Assembly (NCBI GenBank): GCA_902461085.1
Contig: CABPWH010000049.1
Coordinates: 1-15,341 of the forward strand
Length of the DNA stretch: 15,341 nt
Source: an uncultured Collinsella sp.
GTDB taxonomy: Bacteria > Actinomycetota > Coriobacteriia > Coriobacteriales > Coriobacteriaceae
Direction: 5' to 3'
Part shown: positions 1 to 6,059 of the stretch, one piece after another
Layout of the letters: every line of letters starts with the position of its first letter
Position numbering within the stretch: position 1 is the first letter of the stretch
Notes under the pieces: model-generated
What the model saw: the letters and a program-made list of their open reading frames with translations, nothing else
Databases searched by the model: none
What the model was told of the DNA's origin: nothing
Program-made: the position numbers and the translations under genes

Positions 1-599
1 CTGGGCATAACGTGGGGGGCGCCCCAGGCGATCCACTCCTCGCCGGCGTCCTCGTAGTCCTCGCCGCCGGCCTCGGCGATGGCCATCATGAACTCATCCT
101 CGTCACCGGCAGCACCGTTGGCGATCATGATCTCCTTCTTGGCGTTCTCGTCCAGGATCTCTTTGGCGACGACGATCTGGCCCTTGCGCTCAAACTGGAA
201 GGCGACGGAGCCGGAGGTGCCCAGGTTGCCGCCAGCGTGGGAGAAGGCGGAACGGACATCGGCGGCGGTACGGTTGCGGTTATCGGTCAGGCAATCAACG
301 TAGACGGCAACGCCGGCAGGACCATAGCCCTCGTACACGATGTTCTCGTAGACGGCGGCGTCAGCACCCGAACCAAAAGCCTTGTCGATAGCGGACTTGA
401 TCTTGTCCTTAGGCATAGACTGAGCCTTGGCCTTGGCAACGGCAGCGGCGAGGCTGGCGTTGTTCTCGGGCAGCGGGTCGCCGCCGAGACGGGCGGCAAC
501 GGTGATGTTGCGGCTCAGCTTGGAGAAGAGGGCGGAACGCTTGGCGTCCTGCGCGCCCTTACGATGCTTGGTTGTGGCCCACTTAGAGTGTCCGGACAT
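1..599 (-). CDS. yebC: YebC/TACO1-family protein, C-terminus cut by window edge
   Basis: The reverse strand reads open from an ATG at 597-599 to the left window edge (about 199 codons), with no stop in the window. The protein begins MSGHSKWATTKHRKGAQDAK, the N-terminal signature of the YebC/PmpR/TACO1 family, and continues with family landmarks such as NNASLAAAVAKAKAQSMPKD, YEGYGPAGVAVYVDCLTDN, and GGNLGTSGSVAFQF. Family members are usually near 240-250 residues, so roughly 40-50 residues lie outside. An AGGAG Shine-Dalgarno sits seven bases before the ATG and fixes the start. Members were long called transcriptional regulators; work on TACO1 and bacterial YebC points to a ribosome-associated role in relieving stalled translation. 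It is cytosolic. The 165-bp gap upstream holds an AT-rich stretch (about 640-690) where its promoter probably lies. The family call is very secure; the molecular role rests on family knowledge only. Confidence 0.95.
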   Translation of the reverse strand, partial: MSGHSKWATTKHRKGAQDAKRSALFSKLSRNITVAARLGGDPLPENNASLAAAVAKAKAQSMPKDKIKSAIDKAFGSGADAAVYENIVYEGYGPAGVAVYVDCLTDNRNRTAADVRSAFSHAGGNLGTSGSVAFQFERKGQIVVAKEILDENAKKEIMIANGAAGDEDEFMMAIAEAGGEDYEDAGEEWIAWGAPHVMP

Positions 600-731
600 A
601 CGTGTCTCCTATCGGTTTCGACCTAAAGCCCAGCGCAGATGCCGGGGCAATATAAACAAACGTCGTTATGATATACCTACTGGCCTGCGAGATAAACCCC
701 AAAATGAAGGCGTCGTGATGATACAACCCCT

Positions 732-762
732 TGGTGCAAAGTAACCTGTCCCCTTTGCACCA
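732..762 (-). repeat. Stop-codon-abutting hairpin A (GGGACAGG loop)
   Basis: A perfect 10-bp inverted repeat (arms 732-741 and 753-762) encloses an 11-base loop. On the leftward transcript it reads TGGTGCAAAG, loop GGGACAGGTTA, CTTTGCACCA. It begins two bases after the TAA of the DUF6020 gene (765-767). No T-run follows on the leftward strand, so it is not a standard intrinsic terminator. The inner stem CAAAG/CTTTG and the loop start GGGACAGG are shared with the hairpin at 2985-3027. Confidence 0.85.
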
Positions 763-764
763 CA

Positions 765-2948
765 TTAGGACCAGAGGAGGTCGCCGCGGGTGATGGTGGC
801 GCCGATGGCAAAGGGCATGCAGACGATGACCGGATACAGGTAGCGCATGTAGGTCGAGCCGTTGCAGGGACCGATCAGGCACACGGCGAGCACGCCCAGC
901 AACGGCACCCAAATGGCCAGCCCGCGCCACGAATGACGACGTAACAGATAGACCACCACGGCGATCATGATCCACACATAGGTGGCCGAGCTCATGGTGA
1001 GCGAGATAAACGGGACGCGTTGTACTGCCACGCGATACAGGTTGCTCAGGTGGTCGCACCAGCGCACGACCTTGCTATCGACCGGATGGAAGTCGAAGTA
1101 CTTGAGATTATCGGGACGTGCCATAATCTCGGCACTGCGCGCCGTGCTGTAGACCCACGCATCGCGGGCACTCGGATAAAAGTAGCCGTAGTAGTTATTG
1201 ATGAGCGCCGAGATATAGCACTCGGGATCCTTTTTGAACATCTGGGCCCACACCTCAAAATAGGCCTTGATGTCCTCCTGCGAGGCGTACTCGTTAAAGC
1301 AATTTTTGACGGCGTCCGACTTATCCGGGTCGTAACGGTGGCCCAGATTGTCGTACTTGAGTACCCGGTCGATCACGGCACGCTCTTCATCGGTCACCAA
1401 GCCGTCGCAAGGAGCCTCCACGATGGTGCCGTCCTCCTTAACCGTGGGGTTGACGCCCGAGTTGAGGCCATCGTGCTTTTGGACGAAACGAGCCGTCTGC
1501 TGGAACGGAATCGAGAGGATTTCGCGCTTGGAACCAGGCGTGATGTCGTGCGCCGGCATAAAGACCTTAGTGAAGTACATATTAGAGGCAAGGCAGAGTG
1601 CAAGCACCGCAAGAACTCCCACCCAGCGGAAACGCGGGATGGCGCCCGAAGGCGCAGCACCAGTCTGCTTGGCTGCACGATGGACCACATGCGCGTCCCA
1701 TGCGCAAAACGCCGCCGCGATTACGCATGCCGCCAGGGGAAACACCAGGCCGCCGTTGCGCAGAAACGTGGAACCCATGGCGCCCAGAGCGAGCAGCAGC
1801 CAGTCATGGCGCGCAAAGAGCACGGGCCTCTGTTCGCCCGCACGCTCGGCATTGGCATCGCGACGGGGCAGGCCGCAGGCCACGAGCTTCATGGTCTGCA
1901 CCAACAGCACCAAAAACGCGTCGGCAAACAGCACATCTTTGGTAAGCAGCGCCGCGTAGTTGGAGAACATGGGCATAAACACAAAGAACAGCAAGATCAC
2001 GCCGCGGACCGGCAGGCTCACGCCCAGCTTGCGCAGCGACGAGATGGAATAGGCCATGCAGGCGGCCGTAATGACGAACTGGGCGCAGGTGTAGATGGCA
2101 AGACCTGCGTTGGCGCTATTGAACAGCGAAAGCCCCAGCTGGACGCACGAACCGATGATAGCCGTGTGCGCCACGGGGTGATGTCCGTTGAGCAACACAT
2201 TGGGATTGAGCAGACGCAAGTAGTCACTCGTGCCGTTGGGGTAGTTGAACCACTGGCGAATCTGCGCACCCGTATCTCCCATAAAAAGGCCAGGCAGCGA
2301 AGCGATGAGCGTGGGCGCCCAGGCGATCATAAGCACCAGGAAGGGCCCGGCAAAGGGATGGACCGAGAGCACGGCGTGAGCCACACGCCATACGCGGCCA
2401 AAGTGCGCTTCGGAAAACGGAATGCGCCGAGAGCTCAGCCAATCTAGACACTCAAAGGCGAGGTAGAAGGCAACGACCGCCAAGAGCATCCAGCCCGCGC
2501 CGCCTATCCAGGCGCAGATGATGCGGGCCTTGTCGCCGAGCACGATCTCGGCCGAATCGGTGAGGTCGTAGCTGCGGCCAAACACCATGCAGACGGCAAA
2601 GAACAGCGACGGAAGGATCACCGAGGGACGCCAAGCGTCGCCGCGGCCAAAGAATACGTAGCGAAACGGCAGCGTGAGCAGGCAGGCAAGCGCAAGCAGC
2701 ATGACCGCGTCGGTATGGCCGGCAAACGAGAGGAGCACCTCGTAGCACACGTACAGCATGCCCGAGGCTTTGGGGTCAATCGCCAAGACTGCGTTGCTCG
2801 ACACCGGGGCGGGATCGATGGAAAACGCCGTGGTCGCCAACAGCGCAAGCAAAAATGCGATGAGCGTCTGCTTGGCGGGGTAGCGCTTAAACCAGACGAT
2901 GCGGGCAGCGTCGCGCGCAGCCGTTGTGGAGAGGTCGGGATCCTTCAC
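765..2948 (-). CDS. Large multi-pass membrane protein, DUF6020/GT-C glycosyltransferase-like
   Basis: The 727-residue protein has a short basic cytosolic N-terminus, then many hydrophobic segments (first near residues 27-44; others around 82-96, 108-124, 145-165, 200-220 and 262-300; a final cluster after about 650). A loop following the 203-223 segment has GDTGAQIRQW (Asp225) and then NGHHPVAHT (near 254-262); an acidic residue after an early membrane segment and a late MRYLYPVIVCMPF segment resemble GT-C glycosyltransferases that use polyprenyl-phosphate sugars. I recall such proteins in Collinsella being labelled DUF6020. A soluble, Cys-containing loop lies around 490-620. The start is a GTG at 2946-2948 with AAAGG about ten bases upstream; no ATG near the N-terminus competes. 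It follows lgt by 80 bp and is bracketed by two related hairpins. Envelope sugar transfer is an inference; the substrate is unknown. Confidence 0.75.
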   Translation of the reverse strand: MKDPDLSTTAARDAARIVWFKRYPAKQTLIAFLLALLATTAFSIDPAPVSSNAVLAIDPKASGMLYVCYEVLLSFAGHTDAVMLLALACLLTLPFRYVFFGRGDAWRPSVILPSLFFAVCMVFGRSYDLTDSAEIVLGDKARIICAWIGGAGWMLLAVVAFYLAFECLDWLSSRRIPFSEAHFGRVWRVAHAVLSVHPFAGPFLVLMIAWAPTLIASLPGLFMGDTGAQIRQWFNYPNGTSDYLRLLNPNVLLNGHHPVAHTAIIGSCVQLGLSLFNSANAGLAIYTCAQFVITAACMAYSISSLRKLGVSLPVRGVILLFFVFMPMFSNYAALLTKDVLFADAFLVLLVQTMKLVACGLPRRDANAERAGEQRPVLFARHDWLLLALGAMGSTFLRNGGLVFPLAACVIAAAFCAWDAHVVHRAAKQTGAAPSGAIPRFRWVGVLAVLALCLASNMYFTKVFMPAHDITPGSKREILSIPFQQTARFVQKHDGLNSGVNPTVKEDGTIVEAPCDGLVTDEERAVIDRVLKYDNLGHRYDPDKSDAVKNCFNEYASQEDIKAYFEVWAQMFKKDPECYISALINNYYGYFYPSARDAWVYSTARSAEIMARPDNLKYFDFHPVDSKVVRWCDHLSNLYRVAVQRVPFISLTMSSATYVWIMIAVVVYLLRRHSWRGLAIWVPLLGVLAVCLIGPCNGSTYMRYLYPVIVCMPFAIGATITRGDLLWS

Positions 2949-2984
2949 AGTCCGAAAGCCTTTCTAGAAACCTATCAAACTCGG

Positions 2985-3027
2985 CAAAACCACCACAAAG
3001 GTGCCTGTCCCCTTTGTGGTGGTTTTG
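2985..3027 (-). repeat. Stop-codon-abutting hairpin B (GGGACAGG loop), possible lgt terminator
   Basis: A perfect 16-bp inverted repeat (2985-3000 with 3012-3027) encloses an 11-base loop. On the leftward transcript the arms are CAAAACCACCACAAAG and CTTTGTGGTGGTTTTG and the loop is GGGACAGGCAC. It starts one base after the TAA of lgt (3029-3031). The A4/T4 ends of the stem give it some terminator character in both directions. Compared with the hairpin at 732-762, the inner stem and loop start are conserved while the outer pairs differ completely yet still pair. Confidence 0.9.
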
Positions 3028-3028
3028 G

Positions 3029-3850
3029 TTAGGCGTCCAGGTAGACGCGCTGGGGACGATTGCGGTGTCGGGCGAAGATGATGAGCGCCAGGCCGGCGAT
3101 TACGAGCGGCAGGCTCAGCAGCTGACCCATGGTGATAACGCCTCCCAGCAGATAGCCCAGCTGGGCATCGGGCACGCGCACGAACTCAACGAGAAAGCGG
3201 ACGATGCCGTACCCCATCACGAACACGCCCATAAACGTACCCTGGGGCAGTAGCGGCTTTTTGCGGCTGAGTACCTGCAAAATACAGAAGAGCACGACGC
3301 CCTCAAGAAACGCCTCGTAGAGCTGGGAGGGATGGCGCGGCATATCGCCCGCGGTGCCGCCAAAGACCACACCCCAAGGCAGATCGGTCGGCTTACCCCA
3401 CAGCTCACCGTTCACGAAGTTGGCGCAACGGCCTAGGCACAGGGCCAGCGGGGCGCCGATCACGGCAAGGTCGGCGACGGTCCATGCATCAAGCTTGTAC
3501 ATGCGGCACACGATGATGCCGCCCAAGATGCCGCCCACCAGGCCACCGTGGAAGCTCATGCCGCCCTCGTTGGTGGCAAAGATCTCGAGCGGGTGAGTCC
3601 AATAGTAGCCATCGCCGTAAAAGACGACGTAGAACAGGCGCGCGCCGATGATGAGGCCAAAGACCGCGCCGACCACGACGCTCGTCAGGTCATCAATCGT
3701 AATGTCGAAGCCCCAACGACGTTGCGTGCGGTACATAACGACCGCCGTGAGCAGGGCACCGACCACATAGGCCAGACCGTACCAGTAGATCGTGATGGGG
3801 CCCGCCGAGATCGCGACGGGGTCAAGCATGTGGTAGAGGTCGTTGAGCAT
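3029..3850 (-). CDS. lgt: Prolipoprotein diacylglyceryl transferase (Lgt)
   Basis: This inner-membrane enzyme transfers diacylglyceryl from phosphatidylglycerol to the lipobox cysteine of prelipoproteins, the first lipoprotein maturation step. The 273-residue length is typical. Visible family landmarks are YWYG (22-25), GGMSFHGGLVGG with His101, GRCANFVNGELWG with Arg141 and Asn144 matching the essential Arg143/Asn146 of E. coli Lgt, RHPSQLYEA (172-180), and YGIVRFLVEFVR with Tyr214 and Arg218 matching Tyr235/Arg239. About seven hydrophobic segments are present. The ATG at 3848-3850 is preceded by AGGGGA at suitable spacing. It lies 108 bp downstream of the Fe-S protein gene and is followed at once by a strong hairpin. 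Nothing in the sequence suggests inactivation. Confidence 0.97.
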   Translation of the reverse strand: MLNDLYHMLDPVAISAGPITIYWYGLAYVVGALLTAVVMYRTQRRWGFDITIDDLTSVVVGAVFGLIIGARLFYVVFYGDGYYWTHPLEIFATNEGGMSFHGGLVGGILGGIIVCRMYKLDAWTVADLAVIGAPLALCLGRCANFVNGELWGKPTDLPWGVVFGGTAGDMPRHPSQLYEAFLEGVVLFCILQVLSRKKPLLPQGTFMGVFVMGYGIVRFLVEFVRVPDAQLGYLLGGVITMGQLLSLPLVIAGLALIIFARHRNRPQRVYLDA

Positions 3851-3876
3851 ATCGATCCCCTGCTCCCTACATACAA

Positions 3877-3909
3877 ATGCGGCCGCGGGCCTTGCGCTCG
3901 CAGCCGCAT
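3877..3909 (-). other. GC-rich inverted repeat in the lgt leader
   Basis: The 7-base arms ATGCGGC (3877-3883) and GCCGCAT (3903-3909) face each other in the gap between the Fe-S protein gene and lgt. The transcript would fold just before the lgt ribosome-binding site. No T-run follows, so this is more likely a leader structure or chance than a terminator. Confidence 0.35.
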
Positions 3910-3927
3910 ATCTGGGCGTAACGTCTA

Positions 3928-3947
3928 TGCGGAGCGTGCCGTCCGCA
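3928..3947 (-). terminator. Weak hairpin after the Fe-S protein gene
   Basis: The arms TGCGGA (3928-3933) and TCCGCA (3942-3947) enclose an 8-base loop, 11 bases beyond the TAA of the NifU-domain gene on the leftward strand. There is no T-tract, so intrinsic termination is doubtful. Confidence 0.3.
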
Positions 3948-3958
3948 GCTTTCGCATC

Positions 3959-4237
3959 TTAGAACGGCGCGTACTCGTCGTACAGGTCCTCGGCCTCGCC
4001 GGAAGCATTGACCTGCTCAACTCGGGTAACGCCGGGCACATGCTCCTTCAGGATGCGCTCAATACCCATGGACAGGGTCAGCGAGCTCATGGGACAGCCG
4101 GCGCAGGCGCCCTGCAGTTCCAGCTTGACAACACCCTCATCGTCGACGCCCACATACTCCATATCGCCGCCGTCGGCCTGCAGGTTGGGGCGGATCTCCT
4201 CAAGAACCTTCTTAAGCAGCTCTTCGTTAACAGCCAC
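3959..4237 (-). CDS. NifU C-terminal-domain (Nfu-type) Fe-S protein
   Basis: A 92-residue stand-alone NifU C-terminal domain. It holds the conserved sequence RPNLQADGGDMEYVGV (residues 16-31) and LQGACAGCPMSSLTL with the CxxC pair Cys45/Cys48, which in this family binds a labile cluster at a dimer interface and passes it to client apoproteins. It acts in the cytosol. The length matches single-domain Nfu proteins; no scaffold or ferredoxin domain is fused. The start is GTG (4235-4237), preceded by AAAGGAG six bases upstream, which is convincing. No suf or isc genes are in the window, so partners cannot be named from context. A small GC palindrome (4260-4275) lies in its leader. Confidence 0.93.
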   Translation of the reverse strand: MAVNEELLKKVLEEIRPNLQADGGDMEYVGVDDEGVVKLELQGACAGCPMSSLTLSMGIERILKEHVPGVTRVEQVNASGEAEDLYDEYAPF

Positions 4238-4259
4238 AGGGGCTCCTTTCTCACAATAA

Positions 4260-4275
4260 CGCGGGCACGCCCGCG
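4260..4275 (-). other. GC palindrome in the Nfu-gene leader
   Basis: The arms CGCGGGC (4260-4266) and GCCCGCG (4269-4275) are separated by two bases and lie about 20 bases upstream of the GTG start of the Fe-S protein. It could be an RNA hairpin just before the ribosome-binding site, or a weak terminator of the upstream gene; no clear T-run follows. Confidence 0.35.
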
Positions 4276-4345
4276 GACAGAAGCTATGTTACTACAGCCA
4301 TGTACCCGCTCACGAGCCGTCCATGCGCGCAGACGCGACTTTCAC

Positions 4346-4382
4346 GAGTAGTCAATTTGGGACGGGGCTCTTTTGGCTGTTT
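4346..4382 (+). repeat. Possible degenerate hairpin element with GGGACGGGG loop
   Basis: The left arm GAGTAGTCAA (4346-4355) and right arm TTGGCTGTTT (4373-4382) pair throughout if G-U pairs are allowed on the rightward RNA; on the other strand four pairs become mismatches. The loop (4356-4372) contains GGGACGGGG, recalling the G-rich loops of the other intergenic hairpins. It lies in the 170-bp gap between the leftward dCMP deaminase and Fe-S protein genes. Next to it (about 4388-4399) is the 12-base palindrome CGCCAGCTGGCG. Confidence 0.4.
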
Positions 4383-4407
4383 TGCCGCCAGCTGGCGTTG
4401 GCACGCA

Positions 4408-4932
4408 CTACTGCTGAGCTTGTCCCCCGGTACCAATCTGAACATCGACGATGACCTGGCGGTAGCTGATGCCGCAGGAGTCGAGAATGCGACGGCTGAT
4501 ACGGCCGTCGTCGGTATCGGCATACTTGTTGTCCAGGTAGACAACCTCGCCTACACCTACCTGCGCCAGAATCTTGGCGCAATCGTGGCACGGGAACAGC
4601 GTGACGTAGACTGTGGAACCCTCGAGGTCTTTGAGCGAGCCACGGTAGTTAAGCACGGCGTTTGCCTCGGCATGGACCACGTAGTTGTGCTTATCCTGCA
4701 ACGGGTCATCGCTCGTGCCCCACGGGAAAAAGTCGTCGTTGAGCGCCGAGGGCGTACCGTTGTAGCCCACCGAAAGGATGCGGTGGTTGGTGCTGGCGAT
4801 ACACGCTCCCACCTGCGTGTTGGGGTCCTTGCTGCGGCGCTGCGCGGCAATGGCCACGCTCATAAAGAACTCATCCCAGCTAATGACGTCGCGGCGCTTG
4901 CCCGACGCGGTTTGATGAAGATCGTCCGACAT
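4408..4932 (-). CDS. dCMP deaminase (ComEB-like, zinc-dependent)
   Basis: The 174-residue protein belongs to the zinc cytidine/deoxycytidylate deaminase superfamily. The catalytic zinc motif is complete: VVHAEANAVLN gives His87 and the proton-shuttling Glu89, and TLFPCHDCAK gives Cys115 and Cys118. WDEFFMSVAIAAQRRSKDPN and GYNGTPSA are typical of dCMP deaminases, which make dUMP for thymidylate synthesis in the cytosol. An in-frame ATG at 4966-4968 would add 12 residues, but the ATG at 4930-4932 has GGAGG eight bases upstream, and a good extended -10 overlaps the longer start. I therefore choose 4932. The gene sits 83 bp downstream of coaX and seems to have its own promoter. The enzyme could in principle act on other cytidine substrates. 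Confidence 0.93.
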   Translation of the reverse strand: MSDDLHQTASGKRRDVISWDEFFMSVAIAAQRRSKDPNTQVGACIASTNHRILSVGYNGTPSALNDDFFPWGTSDDPLQDKHNYVVHAEANAVLNYRGSLKDLEGSTVYVTLFPCHDCAKILAQVGVGEVVYLDNKYADTDDGRISRRILDSCGISYRQVIVDVQIGTGGQAQQ

Positions 4933-4966
4933 GGCAGACACCTCCGAAATCGCAATAGTTTGACCC

Positions 4967-4975
4967 ATTGTAGCA
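4967..4975 (-). promoter_or_regulatory. Extended -10 promoter for the dCMP deaminase gene
   Basis: On the leftward strand TGC-TACAAT (4975-4967) matches an extended -10 (TGnTATAAT with one change). No good -35 is visible, which is common for extended -10 promoters. Transcription would start about 4960, giving a leader of roughly 28 bases that still contains the GGAGG before the ATG at 4932. Confidence 0.5.
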
Positions 4976-5015
4976 GGTGAAAGATAGGGGCGCTTACCCC
5001 ACCGACTTCCTCGTC

Positions 5016-5867
5016 CTACGCGCGGCGGGGCTTTTGGTTGATGTGGTAGAGCTCGGCGAGACCCCGCAGCGTCAACGCGTCATCGACCGTCAGGCTATGG
5101 CCGACAAGGGCCGCAAGTGCCTCGGCATCGTCGCCGGTAATGACGATGGGCACATCGCCCTCCCCTGCGGCCTTGGTCGCACGCATCTCGGCAAGCACCA
5201 TGTCGAGCATGCCGTCGATGCGCGCCACCTCGCCCAAAACCACACCCGAGCGCATGGCCTCGCGCGTGTTGCGGCCGATGACGTGTGTCGGCGCCGAGGG
5301 CTCAACCTGGGGCAGGCGCGCTGCTGCCGCCGAAAGCGAGCGGGCACCGAGGGCCAGGCCCGGCGCGATAACGCCGCCGACAAAGGTGCCGCGCGCGTCG
5401 ATGACCTCGATATTGGTTGTGGTGCCTAGGTCGATCACAATGCACGGCGAGCCGTAGACGGCGCGGGCAGCCACGGCGTCGGCGATGCGGTCGGGACCAA
5501 TCTCGGCCGGGTCATCGTAGTGCACGGGTATGCCGGTCTTGAGGCCCGGCCCCACGGTGAGCACGCGCCCCGTGCAGGTGCGGGAAAGCGCCGCCTTCCA
5601 TGGGCGCTCGAGCGCCGGCACCACGCAGCTCAGCACTGCGGCCGCGGGAACGAGTGCACCCGGCATGCCCGCATCGGCTGCCAGTGCGCCCATGACCTGC
5701 GCGAGCCTCATGCGCGCTTCGTCGGCCGTAATGCTCGACGGCGTCGTGACCTCGCACGTCGCAAGCGGGCATTCCTGCGCCGCGGCCGAATCCTCGGCAA
5801 ACAGGCCAAAGCGAATGAACGTGTTGCCCACGTCGACCGTCAATATATATGCGCACCCATTAAGCAT
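5016..5867 (-). CDS. coaX: Type III pantothenate kinase (CoaX)
   Basis: CoaX phosphorylates pantothenate in the first step of CoA synthesis, in the cytosol. The 283-residue protein is of normal length and carries the ASKHA-fold motifs: TVDVGNTFIRFG with Asp12 (phosphate-1), EIGPDRIADAVAA with Asp126, IVIDLGTTTNIEV near 143-155 (phosphate-2; most relatives have GTATT here), and GGVIAPGL (164-171). An upstream in-frame start at 5921 would add 18 residues without family similarity; the ATG at 5865-5867 has AAAGGAG eight bases upstream and directly begins the family sequence, so I use it. It is the first leftward gene after a divergent promoter region shared with the OPT transporter. Confidence 0.95.
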   Translation of the reverse strand: MLNGCAYILTVDVGNTFIRFGLFAEDSAAAQECPLATCEVTTPSSITADEARMRLAQVMGALAADAGMPGALVPAAAVLSCVVPALERPWKAALSRTCTGRVLTVGPGLKTGIPVHYDDPAEIGPDRIADAVAARAVYGSPCIVIDLGTTTNIEVIDARGTFVGGVIAPGLALGARSLSAAAARLPQVEPSAPTHVIGRNTREAMRSGVVLGEVARIDGMLDMVLAEMRATKAAGEGDVPIVITGDDAEALAALVGHSLTVDDALTLRGLAELYHINQKPRRA

Positions 5868-6059
5868 CGTCGGCGCTCCTTTCGTCTGCCCAGCAGTATA
5901 TCGCCTACCTAAACCAGTCATCCCAAAATGACTAGCTTGCGGCTATACTGGTGCGCGGTCGCGCGCGAGCTCACGCGGCGGCCCTTGGTAACCCGACTTC
6001 CCGCGCCGTATCCGTAGCGGCGCTCCCGGGGGAAGCGGATATACGCAAAGGAGTTCTAT
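5868..6059. promoter_or_regulatory. Divergent coaX / OPT promoter region with central palindrome
   Basis: The 192-bp gap between divergent genes holds a mirrored pair of -10-like heptamers: TATACTG rightward at 5944-5950 and the same heptamer leftward at 5900-5894. Between them lies the palindrome AGTCAT-CCCAAA-ATGACT (5916-5933), and ACCAGT (5913-5918) faces ACTGGT (5947-5952). No convincing -35 is seen for either side, so activator- or repressor-dependent control is possible. The OPT leader beyond 5950 is GC-rich with a likely small fold near 6003-6025, and ends in AAAGGAG six bases before the ATG at 6060. Confidence 0.5.

Noticed and set aside
1020..2447. Long rightward open frame of 475 codons
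   Set aside because: It lies entirely antisense to the DUF6020 membrane-protein gene; the product is rich in His, Arg and Gly with no domain character, as expected of a GC-rich shadow frame.
4933..4968. Longer start for the dCMP deaminase
   Set aside because: It overlaps the extended -10 at 4967-4975 and has no ribosome-binding site, while the ATG at 4932 has GGAGG at ideal spacing.
3548..4980. Two rightward open frames over the lgt, Fe-S protein and dCMP deaminase genes
   Set aside because: They run across several well-identified leftward genes and their gaps, and show no recognisable domain.
4987..5000. GGGG-CGCTTA-CCCC hairpin downstream of coaX as a terminator
   Set aside because: The 4-bp stem is short and no T-run follows directly; it also adjoins the deaminase promoter, so transcription may continue.
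5951..6059. Possible riboswitch in the OPT leader
   Set aside because: The leader is GC-rich with small inverted repeats, but I could match no known riboswitch core and no terminator or sequestering pair with the ribosome-binding site.
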